Both the position numbers and the translations under genes were made by a program. 64,000 bases of DNA from contig JAFEAP010000013.1 in assembly GCA_018266355.1 (NCBI GenBank), forward strand, positions 1-64,000. The letters run 5' to 3'. The stretch comes from Bdellovibrionales bacterium (GTDB lineage: Bacteria > Bdellovibrionota > UBA1018). The notes beneath the pieces were generated by a model. That model worked only from the letters and a program-made list of their open reading frames with translations. It was not told the origin of the DNA and did not search any database. Below, piece by piece: positions 34,152 through 44,095 of the stretch (position 1 is its first letter; each line of letters opens with the position of its first letter).

Positions 34152-35459
34152 TCAGTAGAGGTAGTCGATCGTGAGCACACCGCCCGGGCTAGCCGCTAGG
34201 GCGTCGCCTTTCAGGGTGATCGAGTTATTGCTCGCGTCGTAGACGTAGCCGTTCACCGGATCCGCCGCGACGAGCTTGCCGTCGAGCTTCACCACGATCG
34301 AACTCGCCGGATTCGGCTTGTTCGAAAGTTTGAACTGGCTGGTCGAGGCGACCACGATATCCGAACCGATCTTCGCCAGATCCGATCCGAAGTTCTTCAA
34401 CACGTCGTACGTCTTCGAGACGAAGGCGTCGGCGGCCGCGAAGTAGAAGTTCGGGTACGGGTGGATGTTCGAATTATCGAGCGGATAGGTCACCGGACTG
34501 CCCGGTTTCGACGCCGTCTTGTTGATCACGAAGTCGAAGCTGAAGCCGCGGGAGTTCGGGCCTTTGATGGCCGAGATCCGCTTCTTCATCCGATCGATCC
34601 GACCCGCGACGCCTTCGCCGTTCCGGATGTCTTCGTCCTCGTCGCTGACGACGATCATCGAAAGGAGAGCGTCGTCACGGACGAACCCTTCGTTGAAGCC
34701 GCCGACTCCGAGGATGGAGTCGTCCAGGGCGTAGAGCATGGAGTTGAAGCATTGCTCCGACCCGCTGCCCGACGTTCCGACCTTCGCGTTCGCCTTCATT
34801 TTGTCGACTACGCTCGAGGAGTTCTTCGAAAGGAACTTCTCGGTGTAGCGCGACAGCAGGCGTCCGCGGTTCGGGGTCACGTAGTTCGGCAGCCGGTTCG
34901 ACCAGTACTTCGCGTCGGTGCTATCCGTATCCGTCGTGACGACACCGATATGGTAGTCGACGCCGCCGGCCACGAACAGGCCGATGAAGGTGCTCATCGA
35001 GTCGGCCAGGACTTGTTGCTTGTCCGCCATCGAACCCGAGTTATCGATACAGAAAAGCATATCGACTTTCGGGGAATCGAGGGCCGGGACATTGAACTTG
35101 TCCGCGCCGGCTTTCGGAACGACCGTCGGAGTCGGCGAAGGAGCCGGGCTCGTCGGCGTAGGCGAAGGAGTCGCCGTGACCGTCGGAGTCGGGCTCGGTG
35201 CCGGATTCGTCGGCGTCGGGCTCGGTTTCGGCGTGACCGTCGGCGTAGGCGACGGAGCCGGATTCGTCGGCGTCGGCGACGGTTGCGGATTCGACGTATG
35301 GGTCGGATCCGGCGTCGGGGACGCTTTCGGGTTCAATTTATCGAGTTCTTTTTGTCCGAGATCGGACACCGAAAAGCCCGTGTCGTTACACGCCGATAAG
35401 CCAAGCGTGGCGAACACCGAAGCTGATAACAGGAATACCTTAAACGTACTGCGATCCAT
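34152..35459 (-). CDS. VWA-domain lipoprotein with Pro/Thr repeat stalk
   Basis: A 435-residue lipoprotein: signal peptide to the lipobox LSAC (Cys24), then a stalk of Pro-Ser-Thr repeats (about 60-113), then a von Willebrand A domain with an intact MIDAS motif DNSGS (Asp139, Ser141, Ser143; [10 protein letters not shown]). A stalked metal-binding VWA domain on the cell surface suggests an adhesin or a protein-contact module. It is the last gene in the leftward Glt-like region, separated from the repeat protein by 183 nt. GGAG lies 8 nt before the ATG. The function is inferred from domains only. Confidence 0.85.
   Translation of the reverse strand: MDRSTFKVFLLSASVFATLGLSACNDTGFSVSDLGQKELDKLNPKASPTPDPTHTSNPQPSPTPTNPAPSPTPTVTPKPSPTPTNPAPSPTPTVTATPSPTPTSPAPSPTPTVVPKAGADKFNVPALDSPKVDMLFCIDNSGSMADKQQVLADSMSTFIGLFVAGGVDYHIGVVTTDTDSTDAKYWSNRLPNYVTPNRGRLLSRYTEKFLSKNSSSVVDKMKANAKVGTSGSGSEQCFNSMLYALDDSILGVGGFNEGFVRDDALLSMIVVSDEDEDIRNGEGVAGRIDRMKKRISAIKGPNSRGFSFDFVINKTASKPGSPVTYPLDNSNIHPYPNFYFAAADAFVSKTYDVLKNFGSDLAKIGSDIVVASTSQFKLSNKPNPASSIVVKLDGKLVAADPVNGYVYDASNNSITLKGDALAASPGGVLTIDYLY
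35121..35282 (-). repeat. Coding repeats for a Pro/Thr/Ser stalk
   Basis: Three near-identical units encoding [16 protein letters not shown] lie inside the VWA lipoprotein gene, residues about 60-113. They are in frame and may vary in number between strains. Confidence 0.8.
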
Positions 35460-35642
35460 GAGACACGCTCCTCTCCCGAGAGTCTCGTCATTGGATTAGT
35501 CAGTTAGCCAACCTGTATCATTGCAAGGGTCGTACAACTTCCTAACTAGCCAATTCTTTTCGATTCTTAAGAGTTAAGTGACGAATTTTGCCGTCGAAAT
35601 TTTGGACGGTGAATCGATCTTAAACACCCCAGATTGAATAGG

Positions 35643-37373
35643 TTATTGCTTGGCGGGATCCGGGGCTCCGCCGGGAAGGGCCGCCTGGGATTTTCCGGCC
35701 TTTCCGCCGAACTTCTCCTCGCGGTACTTCTCTTTGTTTTTACATTCGTCCTGGACGCTCCCGATGGTCCAGCCGAGCTCGTCTTCCCAGATCTCGTCGA
35801 TCGACTTCGGATCGGTCGGCATCGAGCCCCACTCCCAATAGAGGTCTTTCTGGCGCTTCTCTTCCGGCTGGTCGTTCAACCAGGCCTGGTATTCGGGGTT
35901 CACGTTCCGCCAGACCATGTCCTCGCCCGCGTGGTCGAAGATTTCGACCTCGAGCAGCTGGACGTTTTCGGCCATCTTCGCGACCTGCTTCGCGATCCGG
36001 TTCGTGAGGAACGTCAACACCGCGTTCATGTTCTTCGCGACCTGACGCTGGCGCGGAGCCACCTCGTTATAGAACTTCGGCATCGGCGTCTTCCATTCCT
36101 TCAGCCAGGCGGCGCCCTTGGCCGCGTTGACCCGCTGGGAATAGAGGACGTAAGCGGCTTTCTTTTCGTCGAAGAGCAGGTTCGCCTCGAGCTGGTACGC
36201 GCGGTACTCCGGCGAACGGAGCCACTCGAGCAGGACGAGGTTCGGGACCCCGCCCTTCTTCCGAAGCGCGGTCGTGAGCAGACCGTACGGGTGCTCGCGC
36301 TGCGACGGCGTGAGCTTGTTGTACCAGATCAAGACCGGGTAATACTTCTTCTTGAAGAAGACCGCGTTCTTGAGCGCCCGGGCATACTGACACATCTCGT
36401 GGAGCGCGATCGAGGCGACGAGCGGCGCTTCTGGAGCGTACACGCGGGTGAGCAGGGATTTCTGGATGTTGAACGCGGCACCGATCGCCTCCCGGCGCTT
36501 GTTCGCCTGGAGGAGCGCCCAGCTCAGGTCCGAAAGCGCCTGGGCGAGGTAGTTCGAGTCGCGCGGCACGCGGCGGAGGATATCCGCCGATTTGTCGTAC
36601 TTCTTCGCCTCGTAAAGATCTCGGGCGTAGAGGATCGTGAGCGTGTCGCGGTCCTCGGCGAAAAGGCTCGGAAGTTCACCACCCTCGACGATGCGTTCCC
36701 AGAGCGGGATCGCCTTCGCGTACTGCCCGTTCCGCTGGTTCATGAGCGCCTGGGCGTAGACCGAGTAGCCGGGCATGTTCCCGAGCGCGGCGACGATCGC
36801 GTTCGCTTCCTTCTCGTCCCAGGTATTCACGACTTCCTTCATCCGGATGACGAGCGCCTTCGCCAAGTCTTCCTTCGCGAGGGAGTCGAGGTCGGGCCGT
36901 TTCATGTAATTGATCAAGTTCGGGATCATCGCGTGCCCGAAACCGAGCGTCGGAAAGTCCCGTTGGATCTTCAGCATGCACTCGAGCGCGGCCACGCGGC
37001 CGAACGTCGGCACGCCCTGCTGGAGCGGCGTGATGAGCTGGGTCTGGAACATCTGGTAAGCGAGGTGGATGAGGCCCTCGCGGAAGTAAGCGCGTGCCTT
37101 CAGGTACTCGCCCATTTCGCGAACGTCCCAGGAGACCTTCGACTGGCCCAGACGGAATCCGACCCGGAAGATCTCCGGGCCGCCCATTTTATCCGCGATG
37201 ACGCTGTTCGCCCACGACTTCTCTTCGGCGGGAAACGTGTCCGCGAAGCGAATCCGCTCGTCGTCGGTGCAAGCGCCGAAGACGCGCGTCGGCTCGTCGG
37301 CCCTTGCGGGTCCGGCGAAGACGGTCAGGACGAAAGACGCGATCAGAACCGCAAGCGGGAGCGGCTTCTTCAT
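35643..37373 (-). CDS. Secreted TPR-like repeat protein (Glt-associated)
   Basis: 576 residues with a signal peptide (LAVLIASFVLTVFAGPARA). The mature part is all-helical, with TPR-like pairs in the middle (YLKARAYFREGLIHLAYQMF; AQALMNQRNGQYAKAIPLWE; DRDTLTILYARDLYEAKKYD). It begins 4 nt after the stop of the TonB-like protein gene, whose last codons supply the GGAGG ribosome binding site, so the two are coupled. Periplasmic TPR proteins are part of the Myxococcus Glt complex (GltC/GltD/GltE); this is probably one of those, but I cannot say which. Confidence 0.75.
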   Translation of the reverse strand: MKKPLPLAVLIASFVLTVFAGPARADEPTRVFGACTDDERIRFADTFPAEEKSWANSVIADKMGGPEIFRVGFRLGQSKVSWDVREMGEYLKARAYFREGLIHLAYQMFQTQLITPLQQGVPTFGRVAALECMLKIQRDFPTLGFGHAMIPNLINYMKRPDLDSLAKEDLAKALVIRMKEVVNTWDEKEANAIVAALGNMPGYSVYAQALMNQRNGQYAKAIPLWERIVEGGELPSLFAEDRDTLTILYARDLYEAKKYDKSADILRRVPRDSNYLAQALSDLSWALLQANKRREAIGAAFNIQKSLLTRVYAPEAPLVASIALHEMCQYARALKNAVFFKKKYYPVLIWYNKLTPSQREHPYGLLTTALRKKGGVPNLVLLEWLRSPEYRAYQLEANLLFDEKKAAYVLYSQRVNAAKGAAWLKEWKTPMPKFYNEVAPRQRQVAKNMNAVLTFLTNRIAKQVAKMAENVQLLEVEIFDHAGEDMVWRNVNPEYQAWLNDQPEEKRQKDLYWEWGSMPTDPKSIDEIWEDELGWTIGSVQDECKNKEKYREEKFGGKAGKSQAALPGGAPDPAKQ

Positions 37374-37377
37374 GCGC

Positions 37378-39051
37378 TTAGCCTCCTAGTGTTTTGAAGA
37401 TGAACGGATACGCGACGTCGACGTTCACGCCGCCTTTCGGCAACGGGAACTGCCAGGTCCGGAGGCGACGCTGGATGCACTCGCCGAGCGCCGGATCGGG
37501 CAGACTCGAGTTCGAAACCTTGGCCTTGGCGACGACGCCCCGGCCGTTGATGGTGAAGTCGAGCACGACCCGGCCGTCGACTTTCGACGCCCGCACCATC
37601 GAGGACTCGTAGCAGTAACGGACTTCCTTCATGTGGGCGTGGATCACGCGGCCGACTTCTTCCTTCGTCAGACCTTCCTCGACCTCGGCTTCGCCGGTAC
37701 CGAGCGAGATCCCGTCGCCGCCGCCGCCGGCGCTGATCACGCCTTTGACGCCGTTCGAGTAACCCGCGGTCGCCGGACCGCGGACGCCGGCGGCGTCATC
37801 GCCGCCGAAGCCCGAGACCTTCGAGTTCTTGTCGCCGCCTCCGCCCGCGTTCATGTCGATCGACAGGTTCGCGAGCGCGCCGGCCACCGACTTCGAGCTG
37901 CCCTTGGTCAAGCCGCCCGAACCGAGCTTGGCCGTTTCGAGCAGTTGCTTGTTGTCGACGATCTTCGTGAGACCGTTCCGCAGGAGACCTTGGAAGAGGT
38001 TCGAAGCGCGGTTCACGGCCTTCGGCGGTTGGGCCCTGGCCACCTTCGCCGGCGAAACCGCCGGAGACTTCTTCTCGCCCGCCTTGCCCTTCGGCACGAC
38101 GAGCTTGTCCGGAGGCGCCGGCTTGGCCACTTCCTCGCTCATCGCGAGGGCCTTTTCCTTCGTCTCGTTCTTCTCGCCCGCGAGCTTCTTCTCTTCGGTG
38201 TTCTTCGGCTGCTCAACCGGGGTTTCCTGGGCCTTCTTCGTCTTCGTTTGCTTCGTGATGAGGACCTTCAGGATCTGCGGCGGAATGACTTCTTCCTTCT
38301 CCGGTTTCGGGATCATCGCCGTGATGCCGAAGAAAAGGAGCAGCGCGATCATCGCGCCCGACGCGTACCGGAGGAAATCCCGGTTCTCGTACGGACGGTC
38401 CGGGATCTCGAAAAGGGCGTCCTTGCGCGCGTCGGACGGCGAGGAGAAATACCAACTCGCGTGGCCGAAGCGGACGCTCGACTTGAAGAACTCCGTCGCC
38501 GAGAGCGGGAATTCTTTCCCGGCCTCGAGAGTCTTCACGTGGCCGTTCACTTCGACGGCCAATCCGGATTGCTCGGCGATGATGCGCGCGGTCTGGCCTT
38601 CCGCGATCACGCGGAAGATCGACTGGCCGTGCACGGTGCCGAGGTAGTCCTTCGGATGACGGGTGGACTCCGTATTCCAATCGCCGACGCAGTGGTAGAC
38701 GACGAAGCCCTTCGAGAAGTCGGCGCCGCCGCCCTCGCGATAGAACTTCGGGTGCAGGCTACGCATCGTGCGGATCTCGAGCTTGATCTCGTCCGAGTCG
38801 CGCTTCTTGAACTTGACCTGGACGCCCTTCTTGATCTGATCGTCCTGGAGGACTTGGGAGTGCGCGTTCGAGATCGTTCCGATCTCGCCGCCGAGCGAAC
38901 GCACGCGGACCTTACCGTCGTCGGTGTTCTCGATCACCCAGAGCGGGCCCCGCTCGGTGCGTCCGATCATCAGGGGCGCGTCGGCGTCCCAGGTCTCGGT
39001 GCGGGTTCTCCCGCGGAACGTAGTCGATACGACATAACGAGGTGTACTCAT
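37378..39051 (-). CDS. AgmX/GltG-like transmembrane protein with TonB-like C-terminal domain
   Basis: 557 residues in the architecture of Myxococcus GltG/GltJ. A cytoplasmic N-terminal domain (1-220; GRTERGPLWVIENT is FHA-like but not canonical) precedes one membrane helix (about 227-249; YASGAMIALLLFFGITAMI). A Pro/Lys-rich periplasmic stretch, then Gly-rich sequence, leads to a C-terminal AgmX/PglI domain (about 465-557; TKEEVGRVIHAHMKEVRYCY, then GRVVLDFTINGRGVV and WQFPLPKGG). In Myxococcus such proteins link the inner-membrane motor to the periplasmic machine. It overlaps the small secreted gene by 4 nt (ATGA). Confidence 0.85.
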   Translation of the reverse strand: MSTPRYVVSTTFRGRTRTETWDADAPLMIGRTERGPLWVIENTDDGKVRVRSLGGEIGTISNAHSQVLQDDQIKKGVQVKFKKRDSDEIKLEIRTMRSLHPKFYREGGGADFSKGFVVYHCVGDWNTESTRHPKDYLGTVHGQSIFRVIAEGQTARIIAEQSGLAVEVNGHVKTLEAGKEFPLSATEFFKSSVRFGHASWYFSSPSDARKDALFEIPDRPYENRDFLRYASGAMIALLLFFGITAMIPKPEKEEVIPPQILKVLITKQTKTKKAQETPVEQPKNTEEKKLAGEKNETKEKALAMSEEVAKPAPPDKLVVPKGKAGEKKSPAVSPAKVARAQPPKAVNRASNLFQGLLRNGLTKIVDNKQLLETAKLGSGGLTKGSSKSVAGALANLSIDMNAGGGGDKNSKVSGFGGDDAAGVRGPATAGYSNGVKGVISAGGGGDGISLGTGEAEVEEGLTKEEVGRVIHAHMKEVRYCYESSMVRASKVDGRVVLDFTINGRGVVAKAKVSNSSLPDPALGECIQRRLRTWQFPLPKGGVNVDVAYPFIFKTLGG

Positions 39052-39371
39052 TTCAAGTACTCCATTTCCCGAAGCAAAGACTTCGAATCTTCGTCAAATT
39101 CCGCCCGTTTGCGGTAAAGTTTCTCGCCCTTCAATCCGTCGTTCGAACCCGTCTGCGAGAGGGATTCGTAACCGCGGTTCGAGAGGCCTTCGATCACGCG
39201 CTCTTCGAAATTCAGTTCTTTCTTGCGGAAGCCCTTGTTCGGGTCGTTCGCCGCCGGGGCCGCGGGCTTCTTCGCCGGCGGTGCGGCGTGGGCCGAAGGC
39301 GATGCGATTCCGCAGGCGCAGACGAGCGCCGCAATCGCGAGTCTTCGGATGGTGAGTTTATTCCCCTTCAT
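39048..39371 (-). CDS. Small secreted protein between Glt-like genes
   Basis: 107 residues with a signal peptide (LAIAALVCACGIASPSAHA) and a Pro/Ala linker. A charged helical C-terminal half follows (FRKKELNFEERVIEGLSN). I do not recognise the family. Its stop overlaps the next start by 4 nt, and it lies 22 nt after the large repeat protein gene, so it is almost certainly part of the machine. Confidence 0.7.
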   Translation of the reverse strand: MKGNKLTIRRLAIAALVCACGIASPSAHAAPPAKKPAAPAANDPNKGFRKKELNFEERVIEGLSNRGYESLSQTGSNDGLKGEKLYRKRAEFDEDSKSLLREMEYLK

Positions 39372-39393
39372 TTTCCTTCATCCCCCCGGATGG

Positions 39394-42300
39394 TTATTCG
39401 TCGGACTTTTCCGGAACCGCGTCCGGTTGGTTCGGGGCGCCCTTGTCGCCCTTGCCGTTCTTCGCCGCTGCCGGCGTCCGCTTCTTCGCCGCTTCCTCGG
39501 CGTCGGCCTTCGCCTTCGCCGCGTCCGCCTCGGCCTTCGCCTTCGCGTCGGCTTCCGCCTTCGCGACGAGTCCGACCGCCGCCTCTTCGATCCGGTCGGC
39601 CATCTTCAGGATCCGGCCCTCTTCGCGGTTATCCGTGTCGAGGCGCCGATCCATGAAAGCCTTCCGCGCGGCGCGCGTGCCTTCGACCGAGCGGGAAATC
39701 ACGCCTTGGTAGATCCGCGTGAGCGAACCGAGACGGAGCGCGTTCCCCTTCAGGGTCGCCTCGCGTTCCTTCAGGAGCGCGGCGGCTTCGGACTCGAGGC
39801 CGAGCGTCTTGAGGGTCGCGAGCTGGAGGAGCGCCTTGTCGCTGTCGTCGAGAGCGAGCTTGTCCGCCTGCGGCGTCTGCGAGATCTGGAAGAAGAAGAT
39901 CATCGGGCGAACGCGCTTGCGCTTCACCGCGTCCGTCCAAACCGAAGCCTTGCCCGCGTCGGAAAGTCCGTCGAGGTAAGCCGTCTCGGACTTCCAGTTC
40001 GGGTCGAAATCCGAATAGAGCGCCCCGTAGCCTTGCTCGACGTTCGCGTCCCACCACGGGGTCGCGAGCCCGTTCGCTTTCGCGATTTCCCAGGTCTGAC
40101 CGCCGAGTTGGGCGACCTTTTGGTCGAGTGGCTGAAGGAGCTGGGCGATCGCCTGCTTGAAGACGGCGACTTCCTCTTCTTTAAAGCCTTTCGGGACCTT
40201 CAGGGTACGGAGGTGTTCCGCGATCTTCTCGTAGGCCTTCGCGAGGTGGCCGAGGACCTTCACTTTCGCTTCCGGGGACGGAATCGCGAGGAGCGCGACG
40301 GCGACCTTTTCGAGGCCTTGGACTTCGCGGACGCGTTTGTTCAGCGTGCGCTGAAGGTCGTCGAGGCGCTTCGCGAGTTCGGAATTGTTCTCGACCGTCT
40401 CCATCTTCTTCGCGAAGACGCTCGGCACGATCCGCGGGAGCGTCATCAAGACCTGCATCTGGGTCATGGCGTCGAGGTTCGGATAGGATTTCTGGAACGA
40501 TTCGGCCGCGGTGATCAGGACCGAGTTCGGTAGGGCCGATCCGCGCGCGAGAGCGGCCGCGTACCAGGCCGCCTTCACGTCTTTCGGCGCCTTATCCCCG
40601 AGTTCGATGAACGCCCATCCCGAACGACGGTCGTCGTCGTTCTCGATCGCGCTCACGGCTTGGATCCGTTCGCATTCCGAGCGGAAAAGGTCCGAGTGAT
40701 CTTTCCCGCAGAATTCGGGGTTCTTCATCATCGAGTCGAACGTCTTCGCGTCGTCCGAGACGAGACCGAGGAGGAAGATCTTCTTCTTCATCGCCGGCAC
40801 GTCGGCGTCGGCGATGCCCCGGCGGTCGGCCGGGAGCTTCAGCACCTTCGAGTAGTCCTCGAACGCCTGCTTGAAATTGAACTTCTTCTCGGCGTCGGTC
40901 GCGCGCAAGAAGTACGCGACGCCCACCGCTTCGTTGTTCGGGTCGATCTGGATGACTTGGTTCATGTAAGCCAAGCCCGCGTCGGTGTCCTTCAGCTCGA
41001 GGCTGATCCGGCCCATCATCGCGAGGATCTCGACCTTGTACTTCGAATCCGGATAGAGCTTCAGGTGCTCGTCGCCGAAGGCCTTCGCCTTCGCGTAGTC
41101 CTTCGTCTTGTAAACTCCCATCGTGATCTTGTAATGGGAGTCGCGTTCGAGTTGGACGAGTTTCGCCTTGAAATCGCCGATGGAGACGTTCGGCATCTGC
41201 TGGAACTTGATCGCGAGGGTCCGCGTCGCGACCCAGGCCTCGCTCGCGATGAGCGTGTCGATGATGAGCGCGCAGACGGCCGGCGTCAGCTTCGAATTCG
41301 GACGCGTGCCCACGTAGGAGAGCATGCGTTTGTAGGCGGTGTCGGTATCGCCGTAAGAATAGACGACCCGGTTCGCCTCGAAGAGGAGTTTATCCATGAC
41401 TTCGGGTTGGCTCGTCTTGCGGAGCGATTCCTCGTCGACCCACTTGATCCACTCGACGACGTCGGCCGGAAGCGGCTTGCCGCCTTTCGCGAGCTTCGTC
41501 GCCTTCAGGTCCTGCGGGATGATCCCCTTCTCCTTGAAGGCGTCGTAACGGGCGGTCATCGCGCGCACGCGCGCCTGGTCGCGGAGTTCCGGCTCCTTCA
41601 CGACGAAGAGCTTCGCCTGATAGACGTCGGTGAACGCGGCCTGGGCGCGATCCCAGTCCTTCACGTTCGCATAGAATTCACCGATCCGGAACCGCACGCG
41701 CGCCTTGATCTCGTCGCGCGGGTCGGTGATCCGCATGTACGTATTGAGCGTGAGGAGGTACGGCGCCTGGACCACGCGGTAGTCGTTCTCGCGCGCGTCC
41801 TTCTTCGGGAGCGTCGCGTAGATCTTATCCGCGTATTCGAGGAGGGTTTTCTTGAACTTCTTGAACCACTCTTCTTGGTGGGCCTTCGCGATCGCGCCCG
41901 GATTGCCGTCGAAGAAACCGTCGAAATCCTTGTAGATATTCGCGAAGCGGGCGTAGTCCTTCCAGTTGATGATCGCGTCGTAGACGTCGACCAGAATCCA
42001 GAGGGTGCCGTAGGCTTTCGGCGCGCGTTGGAGGGCGAGGTCCTTCCAAGCGAGCGTCTCGGCCTGCATTTCCTTCGAACGCATCACCATGATGAATTCG
42101 TGGGAAACCTTGCCGAAGACCTGGCCACCCTCGAGCTTCTTGAAATAGTCCATCGCGTGCTCGAGCGAGTAACCCGCGAGCCGCTTGTCGAACGCCGTGC
42201 CGTAGAAGAGCGCGATCATGCCGACGACTTCGTCGTAGTGGCCGCCCTGCTCCTTGTTGAGTCCGCGCGCGCGGTCGTAGCGAAGGAGCCACTCGGCCTT

Positions 42301-43080
42301 GCGGATCGCTTCGGGGTAATTCTCGACGTTGAAGTTCGCGAGCGCTTGCTTCTCGACGACCTGGCCTTCGAGACCGCCAAGGTTCTGGTTCACGTCGACG
42401 GGCTTCAGGATGTTCAGGATTTCTTGGTGCTTGTTTTGTTCGGCGAGGACGTCGGACGCCATGAGGCGCACCTCGACGGTTTGGCGCTCGTCCGGGTACT
42501 TATGGATGTAATCCATGAAGTCCTTGATCGCGTAGTCCTTCTTCTTGAGCTCGTTGAACGCGCGGCCGCGGCGGATGAGCACGTCGCGGATATGCTTGAA
42601 CTTCGGGAAGCGCGTGAGGATCTCGGTCGTGTGGGCGACGCAGCTTTCGAGGAGCTCGTCGAACCGACGATCGGCGCCGGCCTTGCCCTGCCCGTTATCC
42701 GCGACGACTCCGACGCGGAAGTAGGATTTCGAGGAGCGCCACTCCATGTCGGCGAGGCGCCAAATGAGCATCGGCTCTTCCGGGGTGCCGCGCTTGAGCT
42801 TGAGCATCCGCTTCAGGTTCAGGATCGCGGTTTCGCGCGAGGCGACGGCCATCTCGTCGACCGCGCGGTCGACGCGTTCCTGCTTCGTCACCATCGACTT
42901 CGCCGCGTCCGCACGCACGGAGGACGCCGGACGGCGAGCGACCGTTCCGGTTTTTTTCTTCGCGACCGCGGGTTTCGCGGGAGCGGCGGCGTTAGTGTCC
43001 GCGAACGCAGCCCGGCCGGCCGTTCCGAGAACGGCAAGGGTCACGATCAGGCTGGCGATTCGGCGTGCGGCGAGTTTCAT
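39394..43080 (-). CDS. Large periplasmic TPR-repeat protein (Glt-associated)
   Basis: 1228 residues with a signal peptide (IASLIVTLAVLGTAGRAAFA). Helical repeats run through most of the length, with recognisable TPR pairs (for example DVKQ-free blocks such as AFNELKKKDYAIKDFMDYIH and AYMNQVIQIDPNNEAVGVAY). The last 60 residues are Ala/Lys/Asp-rich low complexity (KAEADAKAKAEADAAKAK). No catalytic motif is visible. It sits between the second TolR-like motor gene (14 nt) and the TonB-like protein, in line with the very large TPR proteins of the Myxococcus Glt cluster. It probably scaffolds the periplasmic part of the machine. Confidence 0.78.
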   Translation of the reverse strand: MKLAARRIASLIVTLAVLGTAGRAAFADTNAAAPAKPAVAKKKTGTVARRPASSVRADAAKSMVTKQERVDRAVDEMAVASRETAILNLKRMLKLKRGTPEEPMLIWRLADMEWRSSKSYFRVGVVADNGQGKAGADRRFDELLESCVAHTTEILTRFPKFKHIRDVLIRRGRAFNELKKKDYAIKDFMDYIHKYPDERQTVEVRLMASDVLAEQNKHQEILNILKPVDVNQNLGGLEGQVVEKQALANFNVENYPEAIRKAEWLLRYDRARGLNKEQGGHYDEVVGMIALFYGTAFDKRLAGYSLEHAMDYFKKLEGGQVFGKVSHEFIMVMRSKEMQAETLAWKDLALQRAPKAYGTLWILVDVYDAIINWKDYARFANIYKDFDGFFDGNPGAIAKAHQEEWFKKFKKTLLEYADKIYATLPKKDARENDYRVVQAPYLLTLNTYMRITDPRDEIKARVRFRIGEFYANVKDWDRAQAAFTDVYQAKLFVVKEPELRDQARVRAMTARYDAFKEKGIIPQDLKATKLAKGGKPLPADVVEWIKWVDEESLRKTSQPEVMDKLLFEANRVVYSYGDTDTAYKRMLSYVGTRPNSKLTPAVCALIIDTLIASEAWVATRTLAIKFQQMPNVSIGDFKAKLVQLERDSHYKITMGVYKTKDYAKAKAFGDEHLKLYPDSKYKVEILAMMGRISLELKDTDAGLAYMNQVIQIDPNNEAVGVAYFLRATDAEKKFNFKQAFEDYSKVLKLPADRRGIADADVPAMKKKIFLLGLVSDDAKTFDSMMKNPEFCGKDHSDLFRSECERIQAVSAIENDDDRRSGWAFIELGDKAPKDVKAAWYAAALARGSALPNSVLITAAESFQKSYPNLDAMTQMQVLMTLPRIVPSVFAKKMETVENNSELAKRLDDLQRTLNKRVREVQGLEKVAVALLAIPSPEAKVKVLGHLAKAYEKIAEHLRTLKVPKGFKEEEVAVFKQAIAQLLQPLDQKVAQLGGQTWEIAKANGLATPWWDANVEQGYGALYSDFDPNWKSETAYLDGLSDAGKASVWTDAVKRKRVRPMIFFFQISQTPQADKLALDDSDKALLQLATLKTLGLESEAAALLKEREATLKGNALRLGSLTRIYQGVISRSVEGTRAARKAFMDRRLDTDNREEGRILKMADRIEEAAVGLVAKAEADAKAKAEADAAKAKADAEEAAKKRTPAAAKNGKGDKGAPNQPDAVPEKSDE

Positions 43081-43094
43081 CTATGCCTCGTCTA

Positions 43095-43670
43095 CTAATT
43101 GTCCGCGGTCACGACCACGAGTTTGAAATCCGTGAAATCCATCTCGGAAGCCGAGGACAACACGTGCTTCAGAAGCTTGTAAGGGACTTTTTTGTCGGCG
43201 ATGACGAGCAACTTCGCGTCGAAGTTGTTCCTCACGGCGTCCTTCGGCGAAACCCCGGTCTTCACCGAGGCGGCCGCGATCTGACGCTGCTTTTCGCGTT
43301 CCTTCTTGAGCGCCTTCACGAGCTCGGGCATCGTCCCGTCTCCGGAGATCTCGCCCTTGCGCGGTTCGAACTTCTCGAACGTCATGACCGGAGCGCCTTC
43401 GAGCGTGATGCCGGTCTCGGTGACCTGGACCTTCATCGCCTCGACGCTCTCGGTGCCGCCGTTCGCCGCCGGCAGTTTGATGTCCTTGCCGACGTCGATG
43501 TCGATCGCGCTCACCGAGTAGCTCTTCAGAAGGAAGACGAGCAGGATCGTGAAGATATCGGCCATCGAGGTGATCTGCAGCGCGATTTCCTCGTTGCCTT
43601 GGCGACGACGCGACCGGCGCATGCTGCCGCCGCCCCGTCTTGCCATATTGCCGCATTCACCCATATGCAT
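43095..43670 (-). CDS. TolR/ExbD-like motor protein, second copy
   Basis: 191 residues with the family architecture: a basic N-terminus, one helix carrying the proton-coupling Asp (TSMADIFTILLVFLL) and a periplasmic domain. The domain contains an insert (GEISGDGTMPELVKALKKER) missing from the first copy. It starts within 3 nt after the first TolR-like gene stop; ATG 43646 (MARRGGG) is an alternative start. With one TolQ-like and two TolR-like genes it matches the Myxococcus aglRQS motor. Confidence 0.88.
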   Translation of the reverse strand: MHMGECGNMARRGGGSMRRSRRRQGNEEIALQITSMADIFTILLVFLLKSYSVSAIDIDVGKDIKLPAANGGTESVEAMKVQVTETGITLEGAPVMTFEKFEPRKGEISGDGTMPELVKALKKEREKQRQIAAASVKTGVSPKDAVRNNFDAKLLVIADKKVPYKLLKHVLSSASEMDFTDFKLVVVTADN

Positions 43671-43672
43671 GG

Positions 43673-44095
43673 TTAAAATCCTCCGAGAACCATCGAGAGA
43701 TTGTTCTTCCGAGCCTTCTCCATCGCTTTCACGATGGATTCGTACTCGACTTCCTGATCCGCGGTAATCGTCACCGACTCAAACCCCGGGTATTTTTCTT
43801 TCAGCTGACGAAGGGCTTCCGCCGCTTCGTCCGCGTTCTGGAACGTGTTCTTCGACTCGTATTTCCCGTGCGTGACGATTTGGAGAGATCCGTTTTTCTT
43901 CAGATCAAGCGTCACGGTAATGGGAGGCGGAGTCGGATCCCCTTGGGCTTCGGCCGGCGTGAAACCGGCGTCGAAGATGGAGATCGAAAGGAAGGACGCC
44001 GACGCGAGCATGAACGTGATCAAGACCGTGAAACAGTCGATGATCGGTGCTAGGTTCAGCTCGAAATCGAGCGATCCGCCGCGGCTCCGGCTCAT
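43673..44095 (-). CDS. TolR/ExbD-like motor protein, first copy
   Basis: 140 residues. Short cytoplasmic part, helix NLAPIIDCFTVLITFML with the essential Asp, and a periplasmic domain of about 90 residues (VTLDLKKNGSLQIVTHGKYE). It overlaps the end of the TolQ-like gene by 4 nt, so motor subunits are translated together. Confidence 0.9.
   Translation of the reverse strand: MSRSRGGSLDFELNLAPIIDCFTVLITFMLASASFLSISIFDAGFTPAEAQGDPTPPPITVTLDLKKNGSLQIVTHGKYESKNTFQNADEAAEALRQLKEKYPGFESVTITADQEVEYESIVKAMEKARKNNLSMVLGGF

Noticed and set aside
35121-35282. CRISPR-like direct repeats
   Set aside because: The repeats are in frame, encode Pro/Thr/Ser and have no unique spacers; they belong to the VWA stalk.
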